From contig NZ_JAQQLA010000004.1 in assembly GCF_028548395.1 (NCBI RefSeq), positions 868,001 to 932,000 of the forward strand: a stretch of DNA of 64,000 nucleotides, read 5' to 3'. The notes under the pieces were generated by a model. It saw nothing but the letters and a program-made list of their open reading frames with translations, had not been told where the DNA came from and did no database searches. A program made the translations under genes and the position numbers. Position 1 is the first letter of the stretch, and each line of letters opens with the position of its first letter. Below, piece after piece: positions 33,995-45,064 of the stretch. This DNA comes from Vogesella indigofera (GTDB lineage Bacteria > Pseudomonadota > Gammaproteobacteria > Burkholderiales > Chromobacteriaceae).

Positions 33995-34597
33995 ATGGAC
34001 ACCCAGTACCAAGCCCTGACCACCCTTTCCCTGCCGCAAACCACCGACCTGATCCACGTCGACCAGCGCCCGCAACGCACGCTGTCGCTGAAAAGCCCGG
34101 CGCTGGACGTGATGACCGACCTGAAGGTGATCGACCCGGTCAGCATCTGCGAGGACGCGCTGCTGCACGACGCCCACGAACGCATGGTCAGCCACGGCAT
34201 CCGCCTGCTGTTCGTCACCGACCGCGAGGGCGCGCTGACCGGCCTGCTCACCGCCTCCGACGTGCTCGGCGAGCGGCCGATGAAATGCATCCAGGAACGC
34301 GGCAAGCGCCACGATGAACTGCTGGTTTCCGACGTGATGACGCCGCGCCGCGAGCTGGAGGCACTGGACATGGCCGAGGTGGCGAACGCCAGCATCGGCC
34401 AGCTGGTCGCCACCATGAAGCACACCGGCCGCCAGCACGCGCTGGTGGTGGAGCTGAACGGCAGCAGCAAGCACCTGGAAGTGTGCGGCCTGTTCTCCAC
34501 CTCGCACATCGCGCGCCGGCTCGGCATCTCGCTGAACTTCATCCGCGTGCCGCAGGCGTTCTCCGAGATCGAACACGCGCTGCTGCACGAAGACTGA
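33995..34597 (+). CDS. CBS-domain pair protein
   Basis: A 200-residue cytoplasmic protein consisting of two CBS motifs (about 38-95 and 112-175), forming one Bateman module. LDVMTDLKVIDPVSI, ITDREGALTGLLTASDVLGE-like sequence and VSDVMTPRRELEALD mark the repeats. Such modules bind adenine nucleotides and sense energy state, usually attached to an enzyme; here the module stands alone. GAGGAG precedes the ATG. A 30-base motif palindrome follows 33 bases after the stop. Confidence 0.85.
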   Translation: MDTQYQALTTLSLPQTTDLIHVDQRPQRTLSLKSPALDVMTDLKVIDPVSICEDALLHDAHERMVSHGIRLLFVTDREGALTGLLTASDVLGERPMKCIQERGKRHDELLVSDVMTPRRELEALDMAEVANASIGQLVATMKHTGRQHALVVELNGSSKHLEVCGLFSTSHIARRLGISLNFIRVPQAFSEIEHALLHED

Positions 34598-34629
34598 GCC
34601 GCGGCGCGTTAACGCAGCCCCGACAACAT

Positions 34630-34659
34630 TGCGGCCAACCTTGATCAAGGTTGGCCGCA
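34630..34659. repeat. Perfect 30-bp palindrome of two 13-mers
   Basis: TGCGGCCAACCTT and AAGGTTGGCCGCA abut across GATC to form a perfect palindrome after the CBS gene. Likely hairpin terminator without a T-run. Confidence 0.9.
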
Positions 34660-34680
34660 TTCATTTGCAGGGCCGCGTTC

Positions 34681-34794
34681 AGCGCCGCTAACAAAACCTC
34701 GCAGCGCACCTGAGCCAAGGCGCGCCGACGCAGACAGTACCAGTCGTACGGCAAGGCGGCGCAACGCAGGATCAGGGGTTTTGTCAGCGGCGCT
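34681..34794. repeat. 114-bp element with 18-bp inverted ends
   Basis: AGCGCCGCTAACAAAACC (34681-34698) pairs with GGTTTTGTCAGCGGCGCT (34777-34794), 17 of 18 complementary. The interior is GC-rich with no gene. The right end meets the stop codon of the Lrp gene. It could be a small non-autonomous mobile element or a very large terminator. Confidence 0.55.
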
Positions 34795-35258
34795 CATCCC
34801 GGATCGGCCGGCACCGCGGTGCTGTACTTGCAGGTATTGATCACCACCAGCGACTCGAACTCGCGCACGTGCGGGTTGTTCATCAGGTGGGCGCGGGCGA
34901 AGCGCTCGTAGTCGCCCATGTCGCGCACCAGCACCATCAGCACGAAATCCGGCCGCCCGGTCACGTTGTAGCACTCCATCACCTCCGGCGCCGCTTCCAT
35001 CGCCGCCTTGAACGCGTCCACCAGCGGTGCCTGCGCACGCTGCAGCATCACGTTGACCACCAGCCGCAGCGTGCGGCCGAACAGCGCCGGATCGACCAGC
35101 GCCACCTCGCGCTGGATGATGCCCTCGCTGCGCAGCCGCTTCAGGCGACGGGTGACCGCGGTCGGCGACAGGTTGACCGCCTCGGCAAGCTGGTCGTGGG
35201 TCTGGCGCGCGTCTTCCTGCAGCAGCGCAAGCAGTTTGCGATCGTAAGCATCCAGCAT
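34794..35258 (-). CDS. Lrp/AsnC-family transcriptional regulator
   Basis: A 154-residue regulator. The N-terminal HTH (LDAYDRKLLALLQEDARQTH, LAEAVNLSPTAVTRRLKRL) is followed by an AsnC/RAM ligand domain with ECYNVTGRPDFVLMVLVRDM. Members respond to amino acids and often control exporters. It is divergent from an EamA exporter with 137 bases between, a common regulator-target arrangement. AGGA lies near the start. Its stop codon touches the 114-base inverted-repeat element. Confidence 0.92.
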   Translation of the reverse strand: MLDAYDRKLLALLQEDARQTHDQLAEAVNLSPTAVTRRLKRLRSEGIIQREVALVDPALFGRTLRLVVNVMLQRAQAPLVDAFKAAMEAAPEVMECYNVTGRPDFVLMVLVRDMGDYERFARAHLMNNPHVREFESLVVINTCKYSTAVPADPG

Positions 35259-35346
35259 TTCAGGAATCCTGCGTCAATGGCCGTTCAAAAGCAGCGTCGC
35301 TGCACCGTGGCGCATGATAACGCAGCAAGTGGCCACGGCGGGCTTT

Positions 35347-35357
35347 CTACACTGTAG
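35347..35357. promoter_or_regulatory. Small palindrome in the Lrp/EamA divergent region
   Basis: CTACACTGTAG is a short interrupted palindrome midway between the divergent genes. It is a candidate operator only by position. Confidence 0.3.
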
Positions 35358-35395
35358 GCATCGCATCGGGCAAACGCCCGCCACCGGAGCCTCCT

Positions 35396-36301
35396 ATGAG
35401 CACCCTCAACCCCGCCCGCCGCCTGGCGGCCAATGTTGCCGCGCTGTCCACCAGCCGCTGGCTGCCCTACGCGCTGTTTGCCGGACTGGTGACGATGTGG
35501 GCGTACAACTACGTGGTGATGAAGGTGACGCTGCAGGCGGCGACGCCGATCACGCACCTGATCCTGCGCACCAGCATCGGCAGCCTGACGCTGTTCGGCG
35601 TGCTGCTGGCACGCGGCCACGGCATCCGCCCGCAGCGGCTGGGCGAGGCCGCCAAGGTCGGGCTGACCACCACCTTTGCCTACGGCCTGACGGTGACGCT
35701 GGCGCTGGTGGCCGGCGCCGCCGGGCGCACCTCGGTACTGGTGTTCACCATGCCGTTCTGGGTGGCGCTGCTGTCGCGCTGGCTGCTGGCGGAGCCGTTC
35801 ACCGCCAACGCGCGCCGGGCGCTGATCGCCGGCTTTGCCGGGCTGATGCTGATCGTGGCGCCGTGGCAGCTGCACGGCGTGCTGCCGATGCTGCTGGCGG
35901 TACTGGCCGGCCTGCTGTGGGCGCTGGGCTCGGTGCTGACCAAGAAGACCGCGCAGCAGGGCCAGCTCGACAGCCTCAATTTCTCCGGCTGGCAGGCGCT
36001 GATCGGCCTCGCGCCGCTGCCGCTGCTGCTGCCGTTCGCCGATTTCGCCGCCATCCACTGGTCGCCGGCCTTTGTGCTGGGCATGATCTACTCCGGCGTG
36101 TTCTCCAGCGCGGTCGGCTGGCTGGCTTGGCTGTGGCTGCTGCGCCGCCTGCCGGCGTCCACGCTCAGCTTCAACGCGCTGGTGATCCCGGTGCTGGCGG
36201 TGGCGATGGCCGCCGGCAGCCTCGGCGAATGGCCGGGCAGCGGCGAGCTGCTGGGCATGCTGCTGATCGGGATGGGCATCGTGCTGATCGCGCGGCGCTG
36301 A
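35396..36301 (+). CDS. EamA/DMT-family exporter
   Basis: A 301-residue membrane protein with ten hydrophobic helices in two EamA repeats. WAYNYVVMKVTLQAATPITHLILRT and VFTMPFWVALLSRWLLAEP lie in the first half; GLLWALGSVLTKKTAQQGQLD opens the second. Amino-acid or metabolite export is the usual role. GGAGCC precedes the ATG. The divergent Lrp-type regulator probably controls it. Transcription ends at a 21-base perfect stem at 36317-36360. Confidence 0.9.
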   Translation: MSTLNPARRLAANVAALSTSRWLPYALFAGLVTMWAYNYVVMKVTLQAATPITHLILRTSIGSLTLFGVLLARGHGIRPQRLGEAAKVGLTTTFAYGLTVTLALVAGAAGRTSVLVFTMPFWVALLSRWLLAEPFTANARRALIAGFAGLMLIVAPWQLHGVLPMLLAVLAGLLWALGSVLTKKTAQQGQLDSLNFSGWQALIGLAPLPLLLPFADFAAIHWSPAFVLGMIYSGVFSSAVGWLAWLWLLRRLPASTLSFNALVIPVLAVAMAAGSLGEWPGSGELLGMLLIGMGIVLIARR

Positions 36302-36316
36302 GTTTTTCCTGATGCC

Positions 36317-36362
36317 AAAACAGTGCGGCCAACCTTGCACAAGGTTGGCCGCACTGTTTTTT
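36317..36362. terminator. Perfect 21-bp stem built on an inverted 13-mer pair
   Basis: AACAGTGCGGCCAACCTTG and its exact inverse, extended by A/T pairs, have a 2-base loop and a T-run on both strands. It serves the convergent EamA and META-domain genes. Confidence 0.92.
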
Positions 36363-36380
36363 ATGTAACTACCTCGCGCT

Positions 36381-37034
36381 TTACGGCGCGACCAGCTGCT
36401 GTTCTAGTTTCTGTTCCAGCACCTTGTCCAGCACCCAGCGCAGCGACGGCGCGTCGGCCGCCGGCCTGGCGACCTTCACTTCCTTGATGCGCAGGCGGTA
36501 GGCGATGCCCGGCTCGGGGCGGAAGCCCTCGATCTCGCCGTAGTGCAGCTGCCACGGCGCGTCCTTGCTGTCTCGCACCTGCAGGCACTGCATCGGCGCC
36601 ACGCCGCTGCACGGCCGGCGTTCGGCGGCGACGTAGATCAGCCGCGTCGGCGCCGCCGACAGATCCTCCTGCTGCCGCAACTCCAGCTGCTTGCCCGGCC
36701 CGGCCAGCAACAAGTGGCCGTCCTGCTGCCGCACCGTCGGCCGGCTGTTGAGCAGCTGGCTGAGGTCGCGGTCGCGCGCCATCGACACCGCGTCGCAGGC
36801 CATCATGGTGCTGGCCAGCTGGTCGACGATCAGCACGCCGTTCTCGACGCGGGCGGTGCCGAACAGGCGGTTGCAGCCGCCGGACACCGACAGGCGGCCG
36901 TTTTTCAGTTCCAGTTCGATCGGCGGCTCGCTGTCGCCGGCCGACTTCCATCGGCCGTCGGGTTGCGGCGTGGTGGCGGCGCAGGCGGCCAGCAGCGCCG
37001 CGGAGATGAGGGCGGAATAGCGGGACAGGCTCAT
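36381..37034 (-). CDS. META-domain/DUF4377 lipoprotein
   Basis: A 217-residue predicted lipoprotein: MSLSRYSALISAALLAAC with lipobox LAAC. A META (HslJ-like) domain with SGGCNRLFGTARVENG and MMACD follows. The C-terminal part (RPCSGVAPMQCLQVRDSKD, then EGFRPEPGIAYRLRIKE) matches DUF4377. The pairing of these domains is common in outer-membrane lipoproteins of unknown role, sometimes heat-shock linked. AAGGAG precedes ATG 37034; a longer open frame upstream lacks a signal sequence. Confidence 0.85.
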   Translation of the reverse strand: MSLSRYSALISAALLAACAATTPQPDGRWKSAGDSEPPIELELKNGRLSVSGGCNRLFGTARVENGVLIVDQLASTMMACDAVSMARDRDLSQLLNSRPTVRQQDGHLLLAGPGKQLELRQQEDLSAAPTRLIYVAAERRPCSGVAPMQCLQVRDSKDAPWQLHYGEIEGFRPEPGIAYRLRIKEVKVARPAADAPSLRWVLDKVLEQKLEQQLVAP

Positions 37035-37225
37035 GCGGACTCCTTGCGGCAGGGCGCCGGCAACAACGCGGCGCAGGGCGGCAGGGGAACACACGCCCTG
37101 CCAGGATGGCCGCAAGGCTAACGGCCACCTCATGCCAGCGTCAATCAGGCGCTGGTTAAGGTTTGTGAAGCCGGTCACACACCGTCACACAAGCACCGGC
37201 GCCCAGGCCCTGCCGCCCGCCAGGC

Positions 37226-39214
37226 TTACTGCTGCTCCAGCTTCAGGATCGCGTCCAGCTCCTTGTCCACCGCGCGCATTTTTTCGTACAGCGCCTCGGT
37301 CTGGCCCAGCATCTCGTCCACGCGCAGCTTGCTGTGCTGCGAGGTGGCGGCCAGCTGCTGCAGGGTGCCGACCACCTTGCCCATCTCGCCGGCAAAGCCG
37401 CTGACCTGGCTGCCCATGTCGCGCACGTCGCCGCCGACATCGCGCACCCCGTTCATCACGTTGTCCACCGCGCCGCCGGTGGCGTCCAGGTTCGACTGCG
37501 TGGTGTTGGCCAGCTTGCGCACCTCGTCGGCGACCACGGCAAAGCCGCGCCCGGCCTCGCCGGCGCGGGCGGCTTCGATGGCGGCGTTCAGCGCCAGCAG
37601 GTTGGTCTGTTCGGCGATCTTCTTGATCATCTGCATCACCTCGCCGATCTGCTGCGCATCCTTTTCCAGATGGACGATGCGTGCGGTCACCGTGCCGGCG
37701 GTCTGCGCACCGCGCTGGATCTCGCTGCCAAAGCGGTGGATGTCGTGCTCGATCACGCCCAGATGCGACACCAGCTCGGTGGTGGTATCGCGGAACAGCG
37801 GCAGGCTGGCCATCAGCTGCGCGGCAAAGTGCTTGTAGCCGTTCAGCTCGGCGATGACGCGGCTCTTCATCTGCCCGGTCATCTGCGCGCGCGCCAGCTC
37901 GCGGCGGTAGAAGTAGTTCTTGAAGTTGGCGTAGTGCACCGGGAAGCGGTCGACGAAATCGTCGCTGAACTCCGCCGTCGCCGGGTAGAAGAAGATCGCG
38001 GTCAGCGTCTGGTTGATGTTGACGCCGAGTAGCTCGCCGAAGGTGGAAAAACCGGCAACGGGGATGTCACCGTAGACGTTGGCACGCGCCAGCGCGCCGG
38101 CGTTGTTCAGCCGCCGCAGGATGCAGTCGTTGAGGATGGCGCCGACCGCGGCCGGTTTGCCGGCGCTGAAGGTGGCAAAATCGCGGCGGGTGTGCTCGGC
38201 CAGATCGGTGCTGCGCAGCAGGTGCAGCTGCTCGCCGAAGGCGAGGTCGCAGGCGAACTGCAGGTAGCCGCCGGCCTCGTTCACCGCCAGCACCGAGCGC
38301 ACGAACAGCTCGCCATTGATCTTGATGCCGAAGCTGTGGCTTTGCAGCTTGGCCGCCAGCTGCTGGCGCGGGCAGCGGAAGTGCGCGGCCAGCGCGTCGA
38401 GCACGTTGCGGATCTCGCCGCTGTGTTCGTCGATCACCGAGTGCACGCGGCGCAGCTCGGTGCTGGCCTCGGCGATGGTGAAGTGGCTGCCGCTGTCCTC
38501 GAAGTTCTGGCTCTTGAACACGCCGTAGCGGTAGGCCGGCGCCAGCTTGATGAAGGCGAACACCGCATGGCCGTCGCACACCTGCTGGCCGTCGTACAGC
38601 CGCGTCATCGAGAAATCCAGCGGCCCGCCGGCGGAGCCGCCGACGAACAGGTAGGGCAGCTTGCCGGATTCGTACAGCGCCTCCAGCAGGTAGCTCTCGC
38701 TGTTGGACAGGCCGTCGACCAGGGTCAGCACGAAGCCCTCGTCGTGGCGCATCGCGAACGGCAGCCGGATGCGGCCAACGTGCTCCTGCAGCCGCGCGAT
38801 GCGCGCGGCGTGGCTCAGCACCGGGGCGCCGGCCTTGATGTCGTCGCAGGCCAGCGCCACCGTCTCGATGTGCACCCCGGCCAGCAGCGCCTCGTCGAAC
38901 AGCTGGAACACCATGCTTTGCCACTGGCCGTCGGCCGGCAGGTACAGCGCGTCGCCGGCCTGGCGGCTGCACAGCTCGCCGGCGGTGGTGGTCAGCAGCA
39001 TCTTCGCCTGCGGAAAATGGCGCGCGATGCTGCGGCCGATCTGTTCCAGGTTGGCGGACGGGTTGACGTAGCCCAGCACCAGCCGCACCCGCGGACTGGC
39101 GCTGGCGGCCAGCGCCGCTTCATAGCTGTGGCTGTCGCTGCGCACGACCTGCAGCGGCGGGACGGCGCTGGCGGCAGCGTGCGCACGGGGGGTTCGGTTA
39201 CGGAAAAACGACAT
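37226..39214 (-). CDS. Cytoplasmic FIST-domain methyl-accepting chemotaxis protein
   Basis: A 662-residue soluble receptor. FIST N- and C-type sensory regions occupy about 20-410, with [33 protein letters not shown] and [15 protein letters not shown] helical MCP signalling domain at about 450-655 has the conserved hairpin tip [20 protein letters not shown] followed by [16 protein letters not shown]. No transmembrane segment exists, so it senses an intracellular ligand. FIST domains are thought to bind small molecules, possibly amino acids. TGGAGTCC precedes the ATG. No chemotaxis operon is adjacent. Confidence 0.92.
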   Translation of the reverse strand: MSFFRNRTPRAHAAASAVPPLQVVRSDSHSYEAALAASASPRVRLVLGYVNPSANLEQIGRSIARHFPQAKMLLTTTAGELCSRQAGDALYLPADGQWQSMVFQLFDEALLAGVHIETVALACDDIKAGAPVLSHAARIARLQEHVGRIRLPFAMRHDEGFVLTLVDGLSNSESYLLEALYESGKLPYLFVGGSAGGPLDFSMTRLYDGQQVCDGHAVFAFIKLAPAYRYGVFKSQNFEDSGSHFTIAEASTELRRVHSVIDEHSGEIRNVLDALAAHFRCPRQQLAAKLQSHSFGIKINGELFVRSVLAVNEAGGYLQFACDLAFGEQLHLLRSTDLAEHTRRDFATFSAGKPAAVGAILNDCILRRLNNAGALARANVYGDIPVAGFSTFGELLGVNINQTLTAIFFYPATAEFSDDFVDRFPVHYANFKNYFYRRELARAQMTGQMKSRVIAELNGYKHFAAQLMASLPLFRDTTTELVSHLGVIEHDIHRFGSEIQRGAQTAGTVTARIVHLEKDAQQIGEVMQMIKKIAEQTNLLALNAAIEAARAGEAGRGFAVVADEVRKLANTTQSNLDATGGAVDNVMNGVRDVGGDVRDMGSQVSGFAGEMGKVVGTLQQLAATSQHSKLRVDEMLGQTEALYEKMRAVDKELDAILKLEQQ

Positions 39215-39313
39215 GCGGACTCCAGCGGTTGGGGGCGCTCAGGCCACCGGGGGGTGGCAGCAGCGGCCGGCGGGCGGGGTACCGCGCCGGCCATGACATC
39301 GAAATGATAGGCC

Positions 39314-39350
39314 CAAAAAAACCCGTCTGTGTTGCGACACATCAGACGGG
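39314..39350 (-). terminator. Rho-independent terminator of the alcohol dehydrogenase gene
   Basis: CCCGTCTG and CAGACGGG with further TGTGT/ACACA pairing are followed on the minus strand by a U-run (A-run 39315-39321). Confidence 0.85.
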
Positions 39351-39425
39351 CAAGGACAAGGCAGCAGCGCTGCGGCGACAGCGGGAGGGAGCCCTGCCGC
39401 CGCGGCGCCGTGCCAGGAGGGCGGG

Positions 39426-40577
39426 TTACAGCGCCTGGCGGAAGATGGCCTCGATCTCGGCCTGGCTGGCCGGGCGCGGGTTGGTCAGGCCGCAGGCGTC
39501 CTTCAGCGCGTTGGCGGCCAGCAGCGGAATGTCGGCTTCCTGCACCCCCAGCTCGCTGAGCCGGGCCGGGATGTCGATGTCGGCGGCGAGGCGGCGGATC
39601 GCCGCCAGGCAGCACTCGGCGGCGGCGGCGGCATCCAGCGCCGCGACATCCTCGCCCATCGCGGCGGCGACATCGGCCAGCCGGCCGGCGGCGACGCTGG
39701 CATTGAAGGCCTCGACGTGCGGCAGCAGCAGCGCGTTGCACACCCCGTGCGGCAGGTCGTAGAAGCCGCCGAGCTGGTGCGCCATCGCGTGCACGTAGCC
39801 GAGCGATGCATTGTTGAAGGCCATGCCGGCGAGGAACTGGGCGTAGGCCATCTGTTCGCGGGCGTGCAGGTCTTGGCCGTTGCGCACCGCGGTGCGCAGG
39901 TTGGTCGCAATCAGCCGCACCGCCTGCAGCGCACAGGCGTCGGTGATCGGGGTGGCGGCGGTGGACACGTAGGCCTCGATGGCGTGGGTCAGTGCGTCCA
40001 TGCCGGTGGCGGCGGTCAGTGCCGCCGGCTTGGCCAGCATCAGCGAGGCGTCGTTCACCGACAGGATGGGCGTCACGTTGCGGTCGACGATGGCCATTTT
40101 GATGTGGCGGGTCTGGTCGGTGATGATGCAGAAGCGCGTCATCTCGCTGGCGGTGCCGGCGGTGGTGTTGATGGCGATCAGCGGCAGCTGCGGCTTGGCC
40201 GACTTGTCGACGCCCTCGTAGTCGCCGATGTGGCCGCCGTTGGTGGCCACCAGCGCGATGCCCTTGGCACAGTCGTGCGGCGAGCCGCCGCCGAGCGAGA
40301 TCACGCAGTCACAGCGTTTCTCGCGCAGCAGCGCGAGGCCGGCCTCGACGTTGGCCACCGTCGGGTTCGGCTGCGCGCCGCTGAAGATGGTGGCCTCGAT
40401 ATCCTGCGCCTGCAGCAGCGCGGCGACCTTGGCGGCGACGCCGGCACGCGCCAGCCCGGCGTCGGTGACGATCAGCGCGTGGCGGAAGCCGTAGCCGCGG
40501 ATCGCCTGCAGCGCGTCGTTGAGGCAGCCGTCGCCGATCAGGTTGACCGGCGGAATGAAGAAAGTGGTAGTCGTCAT
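39426..40577 (-). CDS. Iron-containing alcohol dehydrogenase
   Basis: A 383-residue NAD-dependent group III dehydrogenase. [13 protein letters not shown] near 97 is the nucleotide-binding loop. The metal-site region [22 protein letters not shown] near 262 carries the His ligands, with Asp in the [15 protein letters not shown] segment near 195. Primary alcohols are likely substrates. It lies downstream of the aldehyde dehydrogenase on the same strand with a 180-base gap. The two would oxidise an alcohol to its acid under the sigma54 activator at 42548. Confidence 0.93.
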   Translation of the reverse strand: MTTTTFFIPPVNLIGDGCLNDALQAIRGYGFRHALIVTDAGLARAGVAAKVAALLQAQDIEATIFSGAQPNPTVANVEAGLALLREKRCDCVISLGGGSPHDCAKGIALVATNGGHIGDYEGVDKSAKPQLPLIAINTTAGTASEMTRFCIITDQTRHIKMAIVDRNVTPILSVNDASLMLAKPAALTAATGMDALTHAIEAYVSTAATPITDACALQAVRLIATNLRTAVRNGQDLHAREQMAYAQFLAGMAFNNASLGYVHAMAHQLGGFYDLPHGVCNALLLPHVEAFNASVAAGRLADVAAAMGEDVAALDAAAAAECCLAAIRRLAADIDIPARLSELGVQEADIPLLAANALKDACGLTNPRPASQAEIEAIFRQAL

Positions 40578-40760
40578 GGTAGGTAATCCCTTTGTCTGGC
40601 TCTGCCCGCCGCAACACTGCGGCCCGGCTACGGTTCATCTGCGACCGCTGGCAGTGGGTGCGTGCTGCGCCAGCGTTCAGGTGTGACGGTACGACGCGGC
40701 GGCAGGCAGCCCGCCGCCGCGCCGGTGATACAGGCCGGCCTGCGCCGGCCGGGCTCAGCC

Positions 40761-42275
<1,515 letters not shown>

Positions 42276-42326
42276 CGTCTCTCTCCTGTTGTCTTGGCTC
42301 ACCTCAAGCGGGTGTGACTGCAACAG

Positions 42327-42342
42327 TGCACGGCGCGTGCCA
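42327..42342 (-). promoter_or_regulatory. Sigma54 (-24/-12) promoter of the aldehyde dehydrogenase
   Basis: On the minus strand, TGGCACGCGCCGTGCA matches TGGCACG-N4-TTGCA except for one base in the -12 box, with GG and GC correctly spaced. It sits about 52 bases before the start codon. Confidence 0.8.
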
Positions 42343-42368
42343 GCGTTTTCTGATGCTGCACCGCAGCG

Positions 42369-42381
42369 TGCGGCCAACCTT
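42369..42381 (-). repeat. 13-mer dispersed motif copy upstream of the sigma54 promoter
   Basis: Exact TGCGGCCAACCTT between the aldehyde dehydrogenase promoter and the divergent activator gene. Confidence 0.85.
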
Positions 42382-42547
42382 GCAAAACCGGCCACCGCCG
42401 CGTGTCGATGCTGCAGCGCGCCAGCGGCGCTGTTTTTTTAGCGCTTGTTCGCCGCCCCCGGGCGCGCATAATCGGCGGAGCGAGCCGAGCGCCGCTGTCG
42501 CAGCATGACACACCTGTCGCGACACACTGACACAAGCCGGAGCCACC

Positions 42548-44401
42548 ATGTCGTCCTTGCCGCTAGCCGAAATCCGCCGCCGCTTTTTCGAGGGCGAAAC
42601 CCTGCCCGACAACAGCGTGCCGGGCCCGATCCTGCACTCGTGGCGGCGCTGCCTCGGCCTCGGCCTGTCCGCGGCGCGGCTGCGGCTGCCGGACAAGCTG
42701 GATGCCGCCAGCCTCGGCAGCCGGCAGCAGGAAAACGCCGACTGGCTGCAGCTGGCGCGACCGGCGATCGACGCGCTGTTCGACAGCGTGGTCGACGACG
42801 GCCACGTGGTGATCGTCGCCGACCGCCACGGCGTGATCCTCGACCAGATGGGGCACCCGGCCTTTCTCGACCGCGCCGAACGGGTGGCGCTGCTACCGGG
42901 CATGGACTGGCGCGAGGACGTGCGCGGCACCAACGCCATCGGCACCGCGCTGGTACTCGGCGGCCCGGTGCGGGTGCGCGGCAGCGAGCACTACCTGGAG
43001 CGCAACCGCCAGCTGTCCTGCACCGCCGGCGCCATCGTCAGCCCGCAGGGCGAGCTACTGGGGGTGGTCGACGTCTCCGGCCTGCCGCGCAAGCTGGGCG
43101 ACGCGCAGCAGCAGCAGGTGCAGGCGGCGGTGCGCCACATCGAACAGCGCCTGTTCGACGAACAGGCCGGCGCGCTGTTCGAGCTGCGCTTCGCGCCCGA
43201 CGCCGCCACACTGACCACGCCGCGCTGCGGGCGGCTGGGCTTCGACGACGACGGCGTGCTGCGCGCGGCCAACCGTGCCGCGCTCTCGGCGCTGGGGCTG
43301 GACTGGCCGGCGCTGGGCCACAGCCGCTTTGCCGCGCTGGCCGGGCAGAGCCTGGAACACTGGCTCAGCCGCCACGACATCGGCGTCGCCTCGCTGCGCC
43401 ACGGCGGCCAGCTGTATTCGGCGCGGCTGCTGCCGCCCACCCCGCGGCATGCGGCGCCCACCGCGGCAGCGATTGAGCACGCCGCCGCGCGTGCCGGCCG
43501 GGCGGCGGACAGCAAGGTTGGCCGCAACGACGCCGGCGCGCTGCCGGACGGGCTGCTGCAACGCGGGCAACGGCTGCTGGAGGCCGACATCCCGGTGCTG
43601 GTGCTGGGTGAAACCGGCGTCGGCAAGGAGCGCTTCGTGCAGGCGCTGCACGCCGCCAGCAGCCGCGCCGGCGCGCCGCTGGTGGCGGTCAACTGCGCGG
43701 CGATTCCGGAAGGGCTGATCGAGGCCGAGCTGTTCGGCTACGAGGAGGGCGCCTTTACCGGCGCGCGCAAGCAGGGCGCCCGTGGCCGTCTGCGCGAGGC
43801 CGACGGCGGCATCCTGTTCCTCGACGAGATCGGCGACATGCCGGCCAGCCTGCAGGCGCGGCTGCTGCGCGTGCTGCAGGAGCGGCTGGTGGTGCCGCTG
43901 GGCGGCGGCATCGGCCAGAAGGTGGACGTGCGCATCGTCGCCGCCACCCACCGCAACCTGGAGCACGAAGTCGCCGCCGGCCGCTTCCGCGCCGACCTCT
44001 ACTACCGCCTCGGCCACTATCCGCTACGACTGCCGCCGCTGCGCGAGCGCGGCGACGTGGCGCAGATTGCGGCCAACCTGCTGGCGCAGCACGGCGGCGC
44101 GCGGCGCGGCGTCACACTGTCGGCGGCGCTGGCCGACTTCATCCGCCGCTACCCGTGGCCGGGCAACCTGCGCCAGCTCGACAACCTGCTGAAGACGCTG
44201 CTGGCACTGGTCGACGACGGCACCGAACTGGGGCTGTCTCATCTGCCGGACACCCTGCGCGAACACCATCCGGCGGCGACCAGCGCCGCCAGCGGGCAGC
44301 TGGCGCAGCTGCTGCAACAGCACGGCGGCAACGCCAGCGCCGCCGCGCGCGCGCTGGGTATCAGCCGCAGCACCTTCTACCGCCGCCTGCGCCAGGGCTG
44401 A
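42548..44401 (+). CDS. Sigma54-dependent activator, AcoR-like
   Basis: A 617-residue enhancer-binding protein. The N-terminal region includes a GAF-type sensor (RGTNAIGTALVLGGPVRVRG near 120). A AAA+ domain follows with Walker A GETGVGKE near 354, sigma54 contact loop GAFTGA near 400 and Walker B GGILFLDEIGD near 420. A Fis-type HTH (NASAAARALGISRSTFYRRL) closes the C-terminus. AcoR relatives respond to acetoin or alcohols. It diverges from the aldehyde dehydrogenase, whose promoter is sigma54-type. An exact 13-mer is embedded at 43514, encoding K-V-G-R-N in the linker before the AAA+ domain. Confidence 0.93.
   Translation: MSSLPLAEIRRRFFEGETLPDNSVPGPILHSWRRCLGLGLSAARLRLPDKLDAASLGSRQQENADWLQLARPAIDALFDSVVDDGHVVIVADRHGVILDQMGHPAFLDRAERVALLPGMDWREDVRGTNAIGTALVLGGPVRVRGSEHYLERNRQLSCTAGAIVSPQGELLGVVDVSGLPRKLGDAQQQQVQAAVRHIEQRLFDEQAGALFELRFAPDAATLTTPRCGRLGFDDDGVLRAANRAALSALGLDWPALGHSRFAALAGQSLEHWLSRHDIGVASLRHGGQLYSARLLPPTPRHAAPTAAAIEHAAARAGRAADSKVGRNDAGALPDGLLQRGQRLLEADIPVLVLGETGVGKERFVQALHAASSRAGAPLVAVNCAAIPEGLIEAELFGYEEGAFTGARKQGARGRLREADGGILFLDEIGDMPASLQARLLRVLQERLVVPLGGGIGQKVDVRIVAATHRNLEHEVAAGRFRADLYYRLGHYPLRLPPLRERGDVAQIAANLLAQHGGARRGVTLSAALADFIRRYPWPGNLRQLDNLLKTLLALVDDGTELGLSHLPDTLREHHPAATSAASGQLAQLLQQHGGNASAAARALGISRSTFYRRLRQG
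43514..43526 (+). repeat. 13-mer dispersed motif copy in the activator gene
   Basis: Exact AAGGTTGGCCGCA in coding sequence, in the frame giving K-V-G-R-N, as in thiC. Confidence 0.85.
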
Positions 44402-44615
44402 GGCACACCGCAGCCACGCGCCGGCGGGGCGCGAAGGTGCCGCCAGCAAGCGGGCGGCGTAGCTGCCCGCGACCACCATCATCATGCTCCCGCCCTCCCG
44501 CACCGCCGTGACACCCGCTGCCGTGGCGGGGACGGCACCCAACCGCGCACGACACGACAACCACACTCGCGCTGGCCGCCGCCGGCAAAAATAATTTCGC
44601 CATGACAAAAGACTA

Positions 44616-44633
44616 CTGACAGCAGGCTGTCAG
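44616..44633. promoter_or_regulatory. Palindrome upstream of the VOC gene
   Basis: CTGACAG and CTGTCAG arms with a 4-base centre lie about 65 bases before the VOC start, inside an AT-richer patch. Candidate operator; regulator unknown. Confidence 0.45.
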
Positions 44634-44695
44634 CAGCCGGTTGCGATACTGGGCAACGGCAAACTCTGCCGCCAACCTGCTACCGGAGCCACACC

Positions 44696-45064
44696 ATGTC
44701 TGCCTTTGTTCACTGGTTTGAAATTCCCGCCACCGACTTCGAGCGCGCGGTCGCCTTTTACCGCGAGACGTTCCACGTGGAACTGCACGTCGAGCCCTTC
44801 ATGGGCGAGCGCATCGCCGTGTTCCGCCTCGCCGGCGGCGAGCACCCCGGCTGCATCATGGCCAGCCCGCGGCTGCAGGCCGGCGGCGCCGGCACCCGCG
44901 TCTACCTGGACGGCGGCCCGGACATGGACGCGCTGCTGGCGCGCATCCAGGCCGCCGGCGGCGTGATCCTGCAGCCACGGCTGACGCTGCCGGACGGCAA
45001 CGGCGACATCGCGCTGTTCCAGGACAGCGAGGGCAACCACATCGGCCTGCACCACGCGCCATGA
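44696..45064 (+). CDS. VOC-family (glyoxalase/bleomycin-resistance-like) protein
   Basis: A 122-residue protein with the paired beta-alpha-beta modules of the VOC superfamily. [22 protein letters not shown] opens the first module and [18 protein letters not shown] ends the second. Metal-type His and Glu positions are present, but the reaction cannot be assigned. It is first of a co-directional set and overlaps the EVE gene by four bases. A parS-like palindrome at 44770-44783 is embedded in the coding sequence. Confidence 0.88.
   Translation: MSAFVHWFEIPATDFERAVAFYRETFHVELHVEPFMGERIAVFRLAGGEHPGCIMASPRLQAGGAGTRVYLDGGPDMDALLARIQAAGGVILQPRLTLPDGNGDIALFQDSEGNHIGLHHAP
44770..44783. other. parS-like centromere site (intragenic)
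   Basis: GTTCCACGTGGAAC, a perfectly symmetrical version of the ParB-binding core, lies inside the VOC gene. Confidence 0.75.
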
